Below, piece after piece: positions 1 through 7,602 of a stretch of 64,000 nucleotides of DNA (the first letter of the stretch is position 1; each line of letters starts with the position of its first letter). The notes under the pieces were generated by a model that had not been told where the DNA came from, did not search any database, and saw nothing but the letters and a program-made list of their open reading frames with translations. Both the position numbers and the translations under genes were made by a program. The stretch is from an uncultured Candidatus Thioglobus sp. (GTDB taxonomy: Bacteria > Pseudomonadota > Gammaproteobacteria > PS1 > Pseudothioglobaceae): positions 620,001 to 684,000 of the forward strand of contig CAJJCX010000004.1 of the NCBI GenBank assembly GCA_905182815.1, given 5' to 3'.

Positions 1-311
1 ATCTAATATTGAAGCCTGGTGAAATGTCGATTCACCATGGAGCTATCATCCATGGATCACAGCCTAATAATAGCAATCAAAGAAGGATTGGTTTTTCACT
101 TCAATCGTATGTACCGCCATCAATAAAGCAGGTAGTTGGAAGGAATATATGGACTCATATTAGAGGACGAAAGAGGCAAGATATGAATAGTATTGAGCTA
201 GATCGCCCAAGATACAATATGGATCCTTTAACAGTCAATCAGCGAAGAGTTGCTGAAGAAAACTTATCTGAAATACTTTATAAGGGCGCGAAGATTAAGC
301 GTAACTACTAA
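1..311 (+). CDS. Phytanoyl-CoA dioxygenase (PhyH) family protein, C-terminal part
   Basis: Only the last ~103 codons are in the window; the reading frame is open from the first bases (Leu-Ile-Leu-Lys-Pro-Gly), so the gene starts outside. The stretch PGEMSIHHGAIIHGSQPN followed by RRIGFSLQ matches the C-terminal core of Fe(II)/2-oxoglutarate PhyH-type oxygenases, where this His is the distal iron ligand and the Arg binds 2-oxoglutarate. Substrate cannot be judged. It converges on the hydrolase gene, with a 4-bp tail overlap. An ATP- or phytanate-specific role is not implied by the family name; many marine members act on small metabolites. Confidence 0.75.
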   Translation, partial: LILKPGEMSIHHGAIIHGSQPNNSNQRRIGFSLQSYVPPSIKQVVGRNIWTHIRGRKRQDMNSIELDRPRYNMDPLTVNQRRVAEENLSEILYKGAKIKRNY

Positions 312-1165
312 ATATAGTTTTCTAGCCAGCTAAGAATTTTTTTAACTCCACTATTCGTCTGAGACGAGCTCAAAATATCTCCAAGAACGCCATGCTGTGA
401 GGAGTCATCAGTATTTGTAAGTATTGGATTGTGAATAGAGACATTATTACCCATTTTAGAAATTATTTTACGTGTGGCTTTTGCTGATACGACCTGATCA
501 TCATCTGAAAAATAAAATAATACTGGTTGTTTAATCTTAATATGCTTAACTTTATAGGCTGCAACAACTGAGTCCTTTACTGCAAATAATGCTTTTATAG
601 GATAGCTTGTCGTCCAACATCTTGCATGATCTGCATTTCTTGGGACGAAGGAGTATTCTTTTCCAAAAATGAAGGGGATAAACCACTTAGCTCCAGGAAT
701 TCTAAGAAGTTGTCCAAAAAAAGATTTTGGTCCAAAATTAGGGGATACATAAATAATTGCTAAAGCATTTTCTGTATATTGAAGATTGGCATGGATTAAT
801 GAACAGCCTGTAGAACAACCAATTAAGATAAGGCTATCCCCAATTGCATTACCAATATCAATAGCTTCTTTTGTATCTATCATCCAATCATCAAAGGTAG
901 CCTCAGCTAAGGCTTCACCATCTAGACCATGCCCTCTAAGCCTTGTAAAAAAAATATTCGCATTGAGCTCTTTGCCAAGCATTTCAATAACTGGATCAAG
1001 CTCTGCTCTGGTTGCTGAAAAGCCATGAATAAATATAAGACTAATTTTTGTCTTCACTTTATTTTGATTTGCCCAAATAATCTTTTTTTCAGTATCTGGA
1101 CGGATATTTAGAATCTCATTTTCACTATCTTCGATGAGCTTATCTAAAGAATTAATATTGATCAT
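308..1165 (-). CDS. Alpha/beta hydrolase (serine hydrolase)
   Basis: A 285-residue protein with a typical alpha/beta-hydrolase plan. An oxyanion-hole motif HGF is at about residues 46-48, the nucleophile elbow GCSTG at 115-119 (Ser117), an acidic residue in SDDDQVV around 219-225, and a catalytic His in QHGVLGD near 257. The arrangement resembles the S33/monoacylglycerol-lipase group (RGHG motif near 76). No signal peptide is seen, so it is probably cytoplasmic. It could be a lipase, esterase or peptidase; the sequence does not decide. Confidence 0.8.
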   Translation of the reverse strand: MININSLDKLIEDSENEILNIRPDTEKKIIWANQNKVKTKISLIFIHGFSATRAELDPVIEMLGKELNANIFFTRLRGHGLDGEALAEATFDDWMIDTKEAIDIGNAIGDSLILIGCSTGCSLIHANLQYTENALAIIYVSPNFGPKSFFGQLLRIPGAKWFIPFIFGKEYSFVPRNADHARCWTTSYPIKALFAVKDSVVAAYKVKHIKIKQPVLFYFSDDDQVVSAKATRKIISKMGNNVSIHNPILTNTDDSSQHGVLGDILSSSQTNSGVKKILSWLENYI

Positions 1166-1234
1166 TTACTTAACTTACTTTTTTAGATGGATGAATTATA
1201 TCTCGAAATATATAAAAATCTTGCAATTAATTTT

Positions 1235-1287
1235 GTATACATAAAGATTACTTTTATTAATACATAAAGTATACAAAAAGTGTATAC
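1235..1287 (+). promoter_or_regulatory. Triple GTATAC motif, likely operator of the following small operon
   Basis: Three copies of the palindrome GTATAC lie at 1235-1240, 1269-1274 and 1282-1287, and the word ATACATAAAG occurs twice (1237 and 1260). The last two palindromes are 13 bp apart. The cluster ends 33 bp before the start codon of the RHH-like gene. RHH proteins often bind short repeated palindromes in their own promoters, so autoregulation is a reasonable inference. Confidence 0.45.
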
Positions 1288-1320
1288 TTCATATTAGTTA
1301 GTAAATTAATAAATCTTTAG

Positions 1321-1623
1321 ATGGGTAAATACGTAACAAAAAATCAAAAAGAGGATGAAAAGAGAGTGGTTAGCGTAAGAATTCGCAGACCTATTTTTGA
1401 GGCGTTTAAAGGAGCTGCAACTGCTGCAGAACAGTTTGGATATAGCATGACTCTTTCAGGCGTATTTGAAACAGCTATGGAAGATGCAATTTCTGAGTTT
1501 AAAGATATTAGTGGTGTTGATTATCAAGATCTCACTTCATCAAAGCTAAGTAAGAAATGGGATAGCAAGTTCAAGGCTTCCTTAAAAAATTCTAAAGGAA
1601 AGCTCAAAAAGCGCGATAAGTAA
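1321..1623 (+). CDS. Small basic protein with possible ribbon-helix-helix fold
   Basis: A 100-residue protein of unknown function. Residues 14-21 (KRVVSVRI) would form a beta strand and are followed by two predicted helices, which is the order in ribbon-helix-helix DNA-binding proteins. The C-terminal 35 residues are Lys/Ser rich and probably disordered. There is no strong ribosome-binding site before the ATG. It is followed after 27 bp by another small gene and preceded by three GTATAC palindromes. A repressor or antitoxin role is possible but not shown; a histone-like or phasin-like role is an alternative. Confidence 0.55.
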   Translation: MGKYVTKNQKEDEKRVVSVRIRRPIFEAFKGAATAAEQFGYSMTLSGVFETAMEDAISEFKDISGVDYQDLTSSKLSKKWDSKFKASLKNSKGKLKKRDK

Positions 1624-1650
1624 ATTAACTTTAATAAGGAGTGATAGTCA

Positions 1651-1875
1651 ATGTCAAAAAATAGTGTGATTGATAAATTAAAAGATTTAAGAAAAGATTT
1701 AGATAAAGAATCTAAATTTCTTCAAGAACAAATGGAGCTTCCATTAAATGGAGATGAGGTGAAAAATTCTCGGTCAGATAATAATTCTATGCAGCTTAAT
1801 AAGGGAATTATGTTCTCTAAATGGGTCAGAAAATTAACGACACAATTTGAGTCGGTTGATCCATTTTATAAATAA
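1651..1875 (+). CDS. Hypothetical small protein, second gene of the GTATAC unit
   Basis: A 74-residue protein that I do not recognise. The first third (residues 7-30) is a charged Lys/Asp/Leu helix of coiled-coil type, the middle is polar, and the end is KWVRKLTTQFESVDP. A clear Shine-Dalgarno (AAGGAGTGA) sits ahead of the ATG. It is probably co-transcribed with the RHH-like gene. Two short genes behind a palindromic operator resemble a toxin-antitoxin layout, but neither product resembles a known toxin to me. Confidence 0.5.
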   Translation: MSKNSVIDKLKDLRKDLDKESKFLQEQMELPLNGDEVKNSRSDNNSMQLNKGIMFSKWVRKLTTQFESVDPFYK

Positions 1876-1882
1876 ATTATAG

Positions 1883-2752
1883 TTACAAGTTAATTTGTTT
1901 CCTTGGCCAGTTCCAACTAATAAGTGTGCTGGCAACCCCAGACATGATTAACAAACCTCCCAATATCATTGAGGAAGTTAATTTTTCATCAAGAAGAACT
2001 ATTCCCGCAATAATTGAGGTAATTGGAAGTAGCATCAAAAAAGGCGATACTTTGCTTACATCCACACTGCTCAATAAGTGATACCAAACGCTATAACCTA
2101 ATACAGTCATAATCAATGCTAAGTATAGAATAATTGACCAGTCAATGAAGCTAGCAGTTGTTATTGCAAGCCACTGTCCATCTTCAATTAGTAAAGATGC
2201 TACAAACATTTGTGGGGTAGCCATGATTGCAACCCAGGCTAATATGGTAATTCCTGAGAGATCTTTAAGCCGGCTAATCATTATCTGTGCGACCGCCCAT
2301 ACAGCAGAGCCTGCAATTAATAATATAACGCTGTCAAGGTGACCATCTAGTCTGGGCTCTCCTGCAATTATCAGGACGCCAATAAAAGCAAGCCCCATTC
2401 CTAATGCCCTAGTAATACCAAGCTTTTCCTTTAATAGAAATGCCCCCATAATTGCTAAAATTGGACCTTCAAGCTGAACTAGGATTGCTGCAGTAGAGGC
2501 ATCAATACCTTTGAGGCCATTGTAGGTAAGACCATATTGAATAGTTGAGCCAATAAGTGCAACAACAAAAATTTCACGCATATGACCCCATGGTGGCTTT
2601 GTAAACCAAACAAGAATTAAACCTGCAATACCAAAGCGAATTGTCATGATAAGGAGAGCTGGAAACTGCTCCATTCCAATTTTGGCTAGAGTAAACCCTA
2701 AGCCCCAGGTAATAGGAACAATAAGAGCTAATAAGATTTGCTTAGAGTTCAT
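1883..2752 (-). CDS. EamA/DMT-family transporter
   Basis: About 289 residues with roughly ten hydrophobic segments in two repeats, each of EamA type (PITWGLGFTLAKIG near the start, LLDEKLTSSMILGG in the second half; LLKEKLG in the first). These inner-membrane proteins move metabolites such as amino acids or purines; the substrate is unknown. The start is uncertain: ATG at 2752 gives the usual family N-terminus but lacks a Shine-Dalgarno. A TTG at 2782 has a near-perfect one (AAGGAGG at 2789-2795, six bases away), but that lies inside a terminator stem. Confidence 0.8.
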   Translation of the reverse strand: MNSKQILLALIVPITWGLGFTLAKIGMEQFPALLIMTIRFGIAGLILVWFTKPPWGHMREIFVVALIGSTIQYGLTYNGLKGIDASTAAILVQLEGPILAIMGAFLLKEKLGITRALGMGLAFIGVLIIAGEPRLDGHLDSVILLIAGSAVWAVAQIMISRLKDLSGITILAWVAIMATPQMFVASLLIEDGQWLAITTASFIDWSIILYLALIMTVLGYSVWYHLLSSVDVSKVSPFLMLLPITSIIAGIVLLDEKLTSSMILGGLLIMSGVASTLISWNWPRKQINL

Positions 2753-2766
2753 GTTTGATGTTATAC

Positions 2767-2797
2767 AAAAAAAGGAGGTCAATTATGACCTCCTTTT
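2767..2797 (-). terminator. Intrinsic terminator on the minus strand
   Basis: A perfect 12-bp inverted repeat (AAAAGGAGGTCA / TGACCTCCTTTT) with a four-base loop. On the minus strand it is followed by seven U residues. It fits the end of the decayed gene at 2830-3225 and lies just ahead of the EamA gene. The stem contains a GGAGG that could also serve as, or be hidden as, the EamA ribosome-binding site. Confidence 0.75.
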
Positions 2798-2829
2798 GAG
2801 ATAACTAGAACAGATTTTATTTTATTTAT

Positions 2830-3225
2830 CTAGATTTCCATAAAAAAGCCAATTGCAAAAAGAGCCGTTACTCACAGTGCTAATCCAGTCGCATAGCTGC
2901 CCCAGGAGCTGATTGAGAAATCAGTATTTGATACAACTTGAAGGAGTGTAAGATAAGAACCGCTATGAAGAAGCTAAAGATTTTGCAGCAGTTTTAAGCT
3001 GTCCTCTCACTTGTCCAATTTGGTAAGCCATTAGAAAGACTATGGCGGTAATTCCTATCATTGCATGTTCCTAGCAGCTTGGGCCATTGCGATCATGGGA
3101 CGCAACAGATGGTGCCCACCCATAGGCCGTTGCAAACATCATGTTTGGCCCAAACCATTAATTGTAGACGCCCAAAGCAGACCAAGAAGCTGCGTTAAGC
3201 CTATAAATTAAAGCTAAACGCACAT
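2830..3225 (-). pseudogene. Decayed gene for a small membrane protein
   Basis: Read on the minus strand, pieces of one protein appear in more than one frame, broken by several stops and frame changes. They include RLALIYRLNAASWSALGVYN, then WFGPNMMFATAYGWAPSVA, then MIGITAIVFLMAYQIGQVRG, and a tail ending FAIGFFMEI-stop. The composition suggests three or four membrane helices in about 125 residues. A Shine-Dalgarno (AAGGGGA) precedes the GTG/ATG near 3223-3225, and an intrinsic terminator follows the stop. At least four lesions within 400 bp is far denser than elsewhere in the window, so genuine decay is more likely than sequencing error. The family is not recognised. Confidence 0.6.
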
Positions 3226-3257
3226 GTATTTCCCCTTTATTTAAAAAATAACGCTAA

Positions 3258-3444
3258 AACTTATTTGTAAAGTCTAATAACGTAGATAAAATTCTACCAG
3301 AAAGATACTATGCATTAAAAGATATAATTCAAATAGGTTTATGTTATTCCTCAAAGGATATGGTTTTTGTAAGAGTTGGACGAGGACGCAAATTCGTGGA
3401 ATGAGCAGTTACTTATTAGCGCTATTTTGGATGCAATTAACTAA
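3258..3444 (+). pseudogene. Possible gene fragment (C-terminal piece)
   Basis: An open stretch without a start codon reads about 48 residues, including LPERYYALKDIIQIGL and VFVRVGRGRKF. It then continues one frame over as WNEQLLISAILDAIN-stop, ending at 3444 and overlapping the tail of the MlrC-like gene. It could be the remnant of a truncated gene or chance coding-like sequence. I recognise no family. The 3240-3436 gap otherwise shows no gene. Confidence 0.25.
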
Positions 3445-4837
3445 CAATTGATTTGCCATTACTTGCCTGAGGAGTAAAGTCATAAAAGTCCTGAAATGGA
3501 TAGATATTTCTATTTCTTTGCTTATTGGAAATTGAGCTTAAGTCTTGATTTACAGCGCCATCAGACAAAACCATAAATGAAGGCACTGAAAGATTTTCAA
3601 GGTCTGGTGAAAGATACCCAGATTTAACAATGAGTAACTGGAAGCTACGTAGATTTATTTTTAAATCATTAAAATCTTTAAGCTTATGAAATGGCCTTCT
3701 CAGCTTGGTTACCACAATTGTTGTTTTATTTACTTTAACTATTGCGCATTGATTTTGAAAATAGACGCTATCAGCAGTAAGTATTAATGAAGGTCCGCCC
3801 CCACCAAATGTCCCGCCAATAGTAAATTGATTTCCTTTTTTTAGTTCATCATAGGCTGATTTTGATGCAATACCTGCAATCAAAGTTTCTTTTGAATCAG
3901 CTTCTAAGATTACTTTTAGAATATCAGCCCTATCTCCAACTCCTCCTGCAGTAGGATTATCACCACTATCTGCAATTATTGAAAAATCATCCTGACAAAA
4001 CTCAAGAGCGCTATGAATATCTCCTGACTTCATGCCATAGTTTAGTTTTTTTCGATTGTCCCAGTAGAGATTAGCAATACTTTTACAGATGATAGCGCCA
4101 GATTTCTCATTAGTGCAAGTCACAATAGAAGAAGCTGTGGCTCTTTTAGTATCTGCCCAAACGTAACCAATCATTAGATTACAATCGAGGATATTAGATT
4201 CTTGATTGTAAAGGTCAAGACTTTCATAGATTGATTGGCAGGGCTCTACAAATGTTGAAGACATTTCTCCTGAGACTAAAACTGGTATTGCTGACCAGAG
4301 AACATAGGGCCTATAGTTTTCATTAAGGGCCTTACAAAGCATCATTGATGACCGCTGATAAGTTTCTTTGACGTCAATATGAGGAGCAGTTTTAAAAGCT
4401 GCAAAAGCATCTATATTACTAATAATTTGATTGGTCATCTGGCCATGCAGATCGAAGCTTACTGAAATGATGCATTTTGGCCCAACTTCTTTGCGAACTG
4501 ACGCAATCCACTCTCCTTCTGGGTCCTCAATACCATCAACATACATTGCACCATGCATTAATAGAAGGACCCCATCTAGATCTCCTAGAGAGTGAATATC
4601 CTCAATGAATTGATATTTTATTTGAGTAAAGTATTCTCTATCAATAGGGCCGCCAGGAACTGACTTGTTAAAGAATAGTGGATAAGGCTTTATGTCAAAT
4701 TCACTAAAGGGAAAATCAACAAGGTCAAGCAATGCTTGACCTTGGATGCTTTGAAAGTCGTCTTTCTTTTGATATAGGGGTGAATAACTACTGCACTCTG
4801 TGCTAATTCCACCAATGGCAATTTTTTTTAAAGCCAT
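3437..4837 (-). CDS. M81-family metallopeptidase (MlrC/microcystinase C-like)
   Basis: A 466-residue protein close to the family's usual length. Family hallmarks are visible: GGISTECSSYSP at the N-terminus, the metal-site region LLMHGAMYVDGIEDPEGE (around 92-109), SFDLHGQMTN, and DSGDNPTAGGVGDRAD in the C-terminal half. MlrC proteins are zinc peptidases first known from microcystin breakdown, but most bacterial members lie outside that pathway and likely handle other peptides or amides. It ends 19 bp before the aldehyde dehydrogenase gene on the same strand and may be co-transcribed with it. Confidence 0.8.
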   Translation of the reverse strand: MALKKIAIGGISTECSSYSPLYQKKDDFQSIQGQALLDLVDFPFSEFDIKPYPLFFNKSVPGGPIDREYFTQIKYQFIEDIHSLGDLDGVLLLMHGAMYVDGIEDPEGEWIASVRKEVGPKCIISVSFDLHGQMTNQIISNIDAFAAFKTAPHIDVKETYQRSSMMLCKALNENYRPYVLWSAIPVLVSGEMSSTFVEPCQSIYESLDLYNQESNILDCNLMIGYVWADTKRATASSIVTCTNEKSGAIICKSIANLYWDNRKKLNYGMKSGDIHSALEFCQDDFSIIADSGDNPTAGGVGDRADILKVILEADSKETLIAGIASKSAYDELKKGNQFTIGGTFGGGGPSLILTADSVYFQNQCAIVKVNKTTIVVTKLRRPFHKLKDFNDLKINLRSFQLLIVKSGYLSPDLENLSVPSFMVLSDGAVNQDLSSISNKQRNRNIYPFQDFYDFTPQASNGKSIVS

Positions 4838-4856
4838 TCAATATCAAACTATCTAA

Positions 4857-6284
4857 TTAACTCCAGCCAGTAACTACTTTGACTTCAATGAACTCTTTAA
4901 GTCCAAGAGAGCCACCTTCACGCCCAATACCTGAGTGCTTATAGCCACCAAATGGAGCGCCACTTGCAGAGCTTTTTCCATTAACTTCTACGATCCCAGA
5001 CAGTAATTTTTTAGACACTCTTTTTGCTTTTTCTTGATCTTGAGTTTGAACGTAATTGGTAAGGCCATATGGCGTGTCATTTGCAATTTTAATTGCCTCT
5101 TCTTCAGTATCAAATGGAATCATGGAGAGGACGGGTCCAAAAATTTCAGTTCTTGCAACCGTCATTTGGTTATTAACATCAGCAAAGATAGTTGGCTTTA
5201 CAAAGTAACCTGTCTCTAATCCTTCAGGCTTACCAGTTCCTCCAGCGACCAAGGTTGCATTCTCATCAATGCCTGCCTGTATTAACACTTGAATTTTATC
5301 AAATTGAAGTTGAGATACAACGGGACCTAGATGCTTTCCAGACTTTGAAGCAATATCAGTATTTGTAGAGATTGCAGTTTCTTTAGCAATCGCAACTGCT
5401 TGATCATAAACTGAGCGCTCAACGAGCATTCTAGTAGGAGCATTACAAGATTGACCCGTATTGTTGAAGCAGTGTCTTACGCCTCTCTTAACAGCTTTTT
5501 CGTCTGCATCTGCAAAAATAATATTAGCTCCTTTGCCTCCAAGCTCTAATCCAACTCTCTTAAAGTCGTCAGCAGCGTTATGAGAAATTAGTGCGCCAGC
5601 TCTTGTTGAGCCTGTGAAAGAAACCATATCAACATCAGGGTGAGAAGTCAGCTGACTTCCAACACCAATACCATCTCCATTAACAAGGTTAAATACTCCT
5701 GCAGGGCATCCAGCCTCTTCAAGCATTTCAGCAAAAATCATTGAGTCTAAAGGAGCAAGCTCTGAAGGCTTTAAAACCATAGTGCATCCAGCAGCAATTG
5801 CGGGTATAACTTTTAGAGCTACTTGGCTTATTGGCCAGTTCCATGGCGTAATTAGTGCGCAAACACCTTTTGGCTCATAAATTAATTGATTGTCTGAGTC
5901 ATCAAGTTGTTCTTCAAACTCAAACTTTCTAAGTTGGTTAAGAAAATCTTCAATAGCACTTGTTCCTGAAGGTGCCTGTGATGCTTTAGAAAAGTCAATA
6001 GGTGCTCCCATTTCAATCGAAATGACTTCAGCCATGTCATCCATTCTTCTTTCATAGATTGCATAAAGTCTTTCAAGTAGTGCTATTCTATCTGCTTTTG
6101 TTGAGGCAGACCACATTGGTAGTGCTGCTCTTGCAGCTGCAATTGCTGCATCGGTATCACTTTGAGAGCCGAGAGAAATCACTGCACAAACTGTTTCATC
6201 AGAAGGATTGATGACGTCAAAGTCATTCTTAGTTGATGGTTCAACCCATTGTCCATTGATATAGAATTTTCTTTTATCTAGCAT
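4857..6284 (-). CDS. NAD(P)-dependent aldehyde dehydrogenase family protein
   Basis: A 475-residue ALDH with the standard landmarks: TPWNWP at 146-151 (cofactor site), the general base in LELGGKGANI (Glu247), and the catalytic cysteine in GQSCNAPTR (Cys280). It oxidises an aldehyde to the acid in the cytoplasm; the substrate is not determined. Translation starts at the ATG at 6284. It lies between the MlrC-like gene and an aminotransferase, all on the minus strand, which hints at amine or amino-acid breakdown, but this is inference. Confidence 0.85.
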   Translation of the reverse strand: MLDKRKFYINGQWVEPSTKNDFDVINPSDETVCAVISLGSQSDTDAAIAAARAALPMWSASTKADRIALLERLYAIYERRMDDMAEVISIEMGAPIDFSKASQAPSGTSAIEDFLNQLRKFEFEEQLDDSDNQLIYEPKGVCALITPWNWPISQVALKVIPAIAAGCTMVLKPSELAPLDSMIFAEMLEEAGCPAGVFNLVNGDGIGVGSQLTSHPDVDMVSFTGSTRAGALISHNAADDFKRVGLELGGKGANIIFADADEKAVKRGVRHCFNNTGQSCNAPTRMLVERSVYDQAVAIAKETAISTNTDIASKSGKHLGPVVSQLQFDKIQVLIQAGIDENATLVAGGTGKPEGLETGYFVKPTIFADVNNQMTVARTEIFGPVLSMIPFDTEEEAIKIANDTPYGLTNYVQTQDQEKAKRVSKKLLSGIVEVNGKSSASGAPFGGYKHSGIGREGGSLGLKEFIEVKVVTGWS

Positions 6285-6365
6285 AATGTATCTCCAATTA
6301 AGATTAGTAGAGGTTATCTTAAGAAATTTTTGATGTCAAGCAAAAATATGTAAGCAATTATATGT

Positions 6366-7541
6366 TTAGATGCTTGCTAATTTCTCAACCGATAATTTAA
6401 TGTTATCCATGCTGGTTGCAAAAGATAGCCTAACGTAACCTGGCGCTCCAAAGGCAGAACCTGGAACAACAGCCAAACTAAGTTTTTCAAGACAATAAGT
6501 TGAAAACTCAACGTCATCTTTAAGACCAATTCTTTCAATTAATCCTTGAACTTTAGGAAAAGAATAGAAGGCTCCACCAGATCTTGGACACTCAATACCA
6601 TCTATAGCATTCAAACTATCAACAAGAAACTCATGGCGACGCTCAAAAGCCTCAACCATCATTGATATGAATGACTGATCACCTGTAATTGCTTCAAGAG
6701 CAGCAGCTTGAGAAATTGAGCTTGGATTAGAGGTTGACTGTCCTTGAATTTTTTTCATTGCCTTAATTACTGTTTCAGGTCCAGCAGCATAACCAATTCT
6801 CCAGCCAGTCATTGCGTAGGCTTTAGACACACCATTAAGAATTACAACTCTATCTTTAAGTTCTGGACACGCCATTGCAATATTTACGAAATCATCATCA
6901 CCCCACCTTATATGCTCGTATATATCATCACTTATAGTAAGAACTTGAGGGTATTTTTTCAAAACCTCACCAAGGGCTTTAATTTCTGATTCACTATAAA
7001 CTGAGCCTGTTGGGTTAGAGGGGCTATTAAGAACAAAAAGTTTGGATTTATCCGTGATGCTAGCTTCTAATTGATCTGGAGTTATTTTAAAGTCTTGCTC
7101 TAAGCCAGCCTCAATAAATACAGGAGTCGCATCAGCAAGAATAGCCATGTCAGGATATGAAACCCAGTAAGGAGTTGGTATGATTACTTCATCACCTTCG
7201 TTAAGGATTGCTTGACAGAGGTTATAAAAAACTTGTTTACCACCACAAGAAACCATTACTTCATTTAAGGAATAATCTAATCCATTCTCTCTTTTAAATT
7301 TTTCACAGACTGCTTTTTTTAGTTCTGCAGTTCCGTCAGCTGGGGTATATCTTGTATCTCCAGAGCCAATTGCAGTAATAGCCGCTTTTTGAATATTTAC
7401 AGGAGTATCAAAGTCTGGCTCACCCGATCCCATTGAAATTATTTGTATTCCTTGTGACTTTAATTCTTTGGCTTTATCGCTGACAGCCATAGTTGCAGAA
7501 GGTTTAACTTTTTGTACACGATTTGATAGGATAGTTGACAT
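6366..7541 (-). CDS. Class I pyridoxal-phosphate aminotransferase, aspartate aminotransferase type
   Basis: A 391-residue fold-type-I aminotransferase. The PLP lysine is Lys240 in NGVSKAYAMTGWRIGY. The substrate and PLP contacts NSPSNPTGSVY (172-182) and the C-terminal FSTYC..PGSAFGAPGYVRLSFA region are typical of the I-gamma aspartate aminotransferases. It probably makes aspartate from oxaloacetate and glutamate. It is divergent from uvrB with about 60 bp between them, so both promoters sit in that gap. Confidence 0.85.
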   Translation of the reverse strand: MSTILSNRVQKVKPSATMAVSDKAKELKSQGIQIISMGSGEPDFDTPVNIQKAAITAIGSGDTRYTPADGTAELKKAVCEKFKRENGLDYSLNEVMVSCGGKQVFYNLCQAILNEGDEVIIPTPYWVSYPDMAILADATPVFIEAGLEQDFKITPDQLEASITDKSKLFVLNSPSNPTGSVYSESEIKALGEVLKKYPQVLTISDDIYEHIRWGDDDFVNIAMACPELKDRVVILNGVSKAYAMTGWRIGYAAGPETVIKAMKKIQGQSTSNPSSISQAAALEAITGDQSFISMMVEAFERRHEFLVDSLNAIDGIECPRSGGAFYSFPKVQGLIERIGLKDDVEFSTYCLEKLSLAVVPGSAFGAPGYVRLSFATSMDNIKLSVEKLASI

Positions 7542-7602
7542 TTACTGTGCTCTTTAAATGGTTTAAAATTAAGGGTTTTATTTTAATCAAAAACTGCCAA
7601 TA

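Noticed and set aside
786-1028. 80-codon plus-strand frame opposite the hydrolase
   Set aside because: It is the antisense of a well-supported alpha/beta hydrolase and shows no family resemblance or ribosome-binding site.
1235-1287. GTATAC repeats as an attachment site or plasmid iterons
   Set aside because: Only three short copies, no integrase, replication gene or tRNA end nearby.
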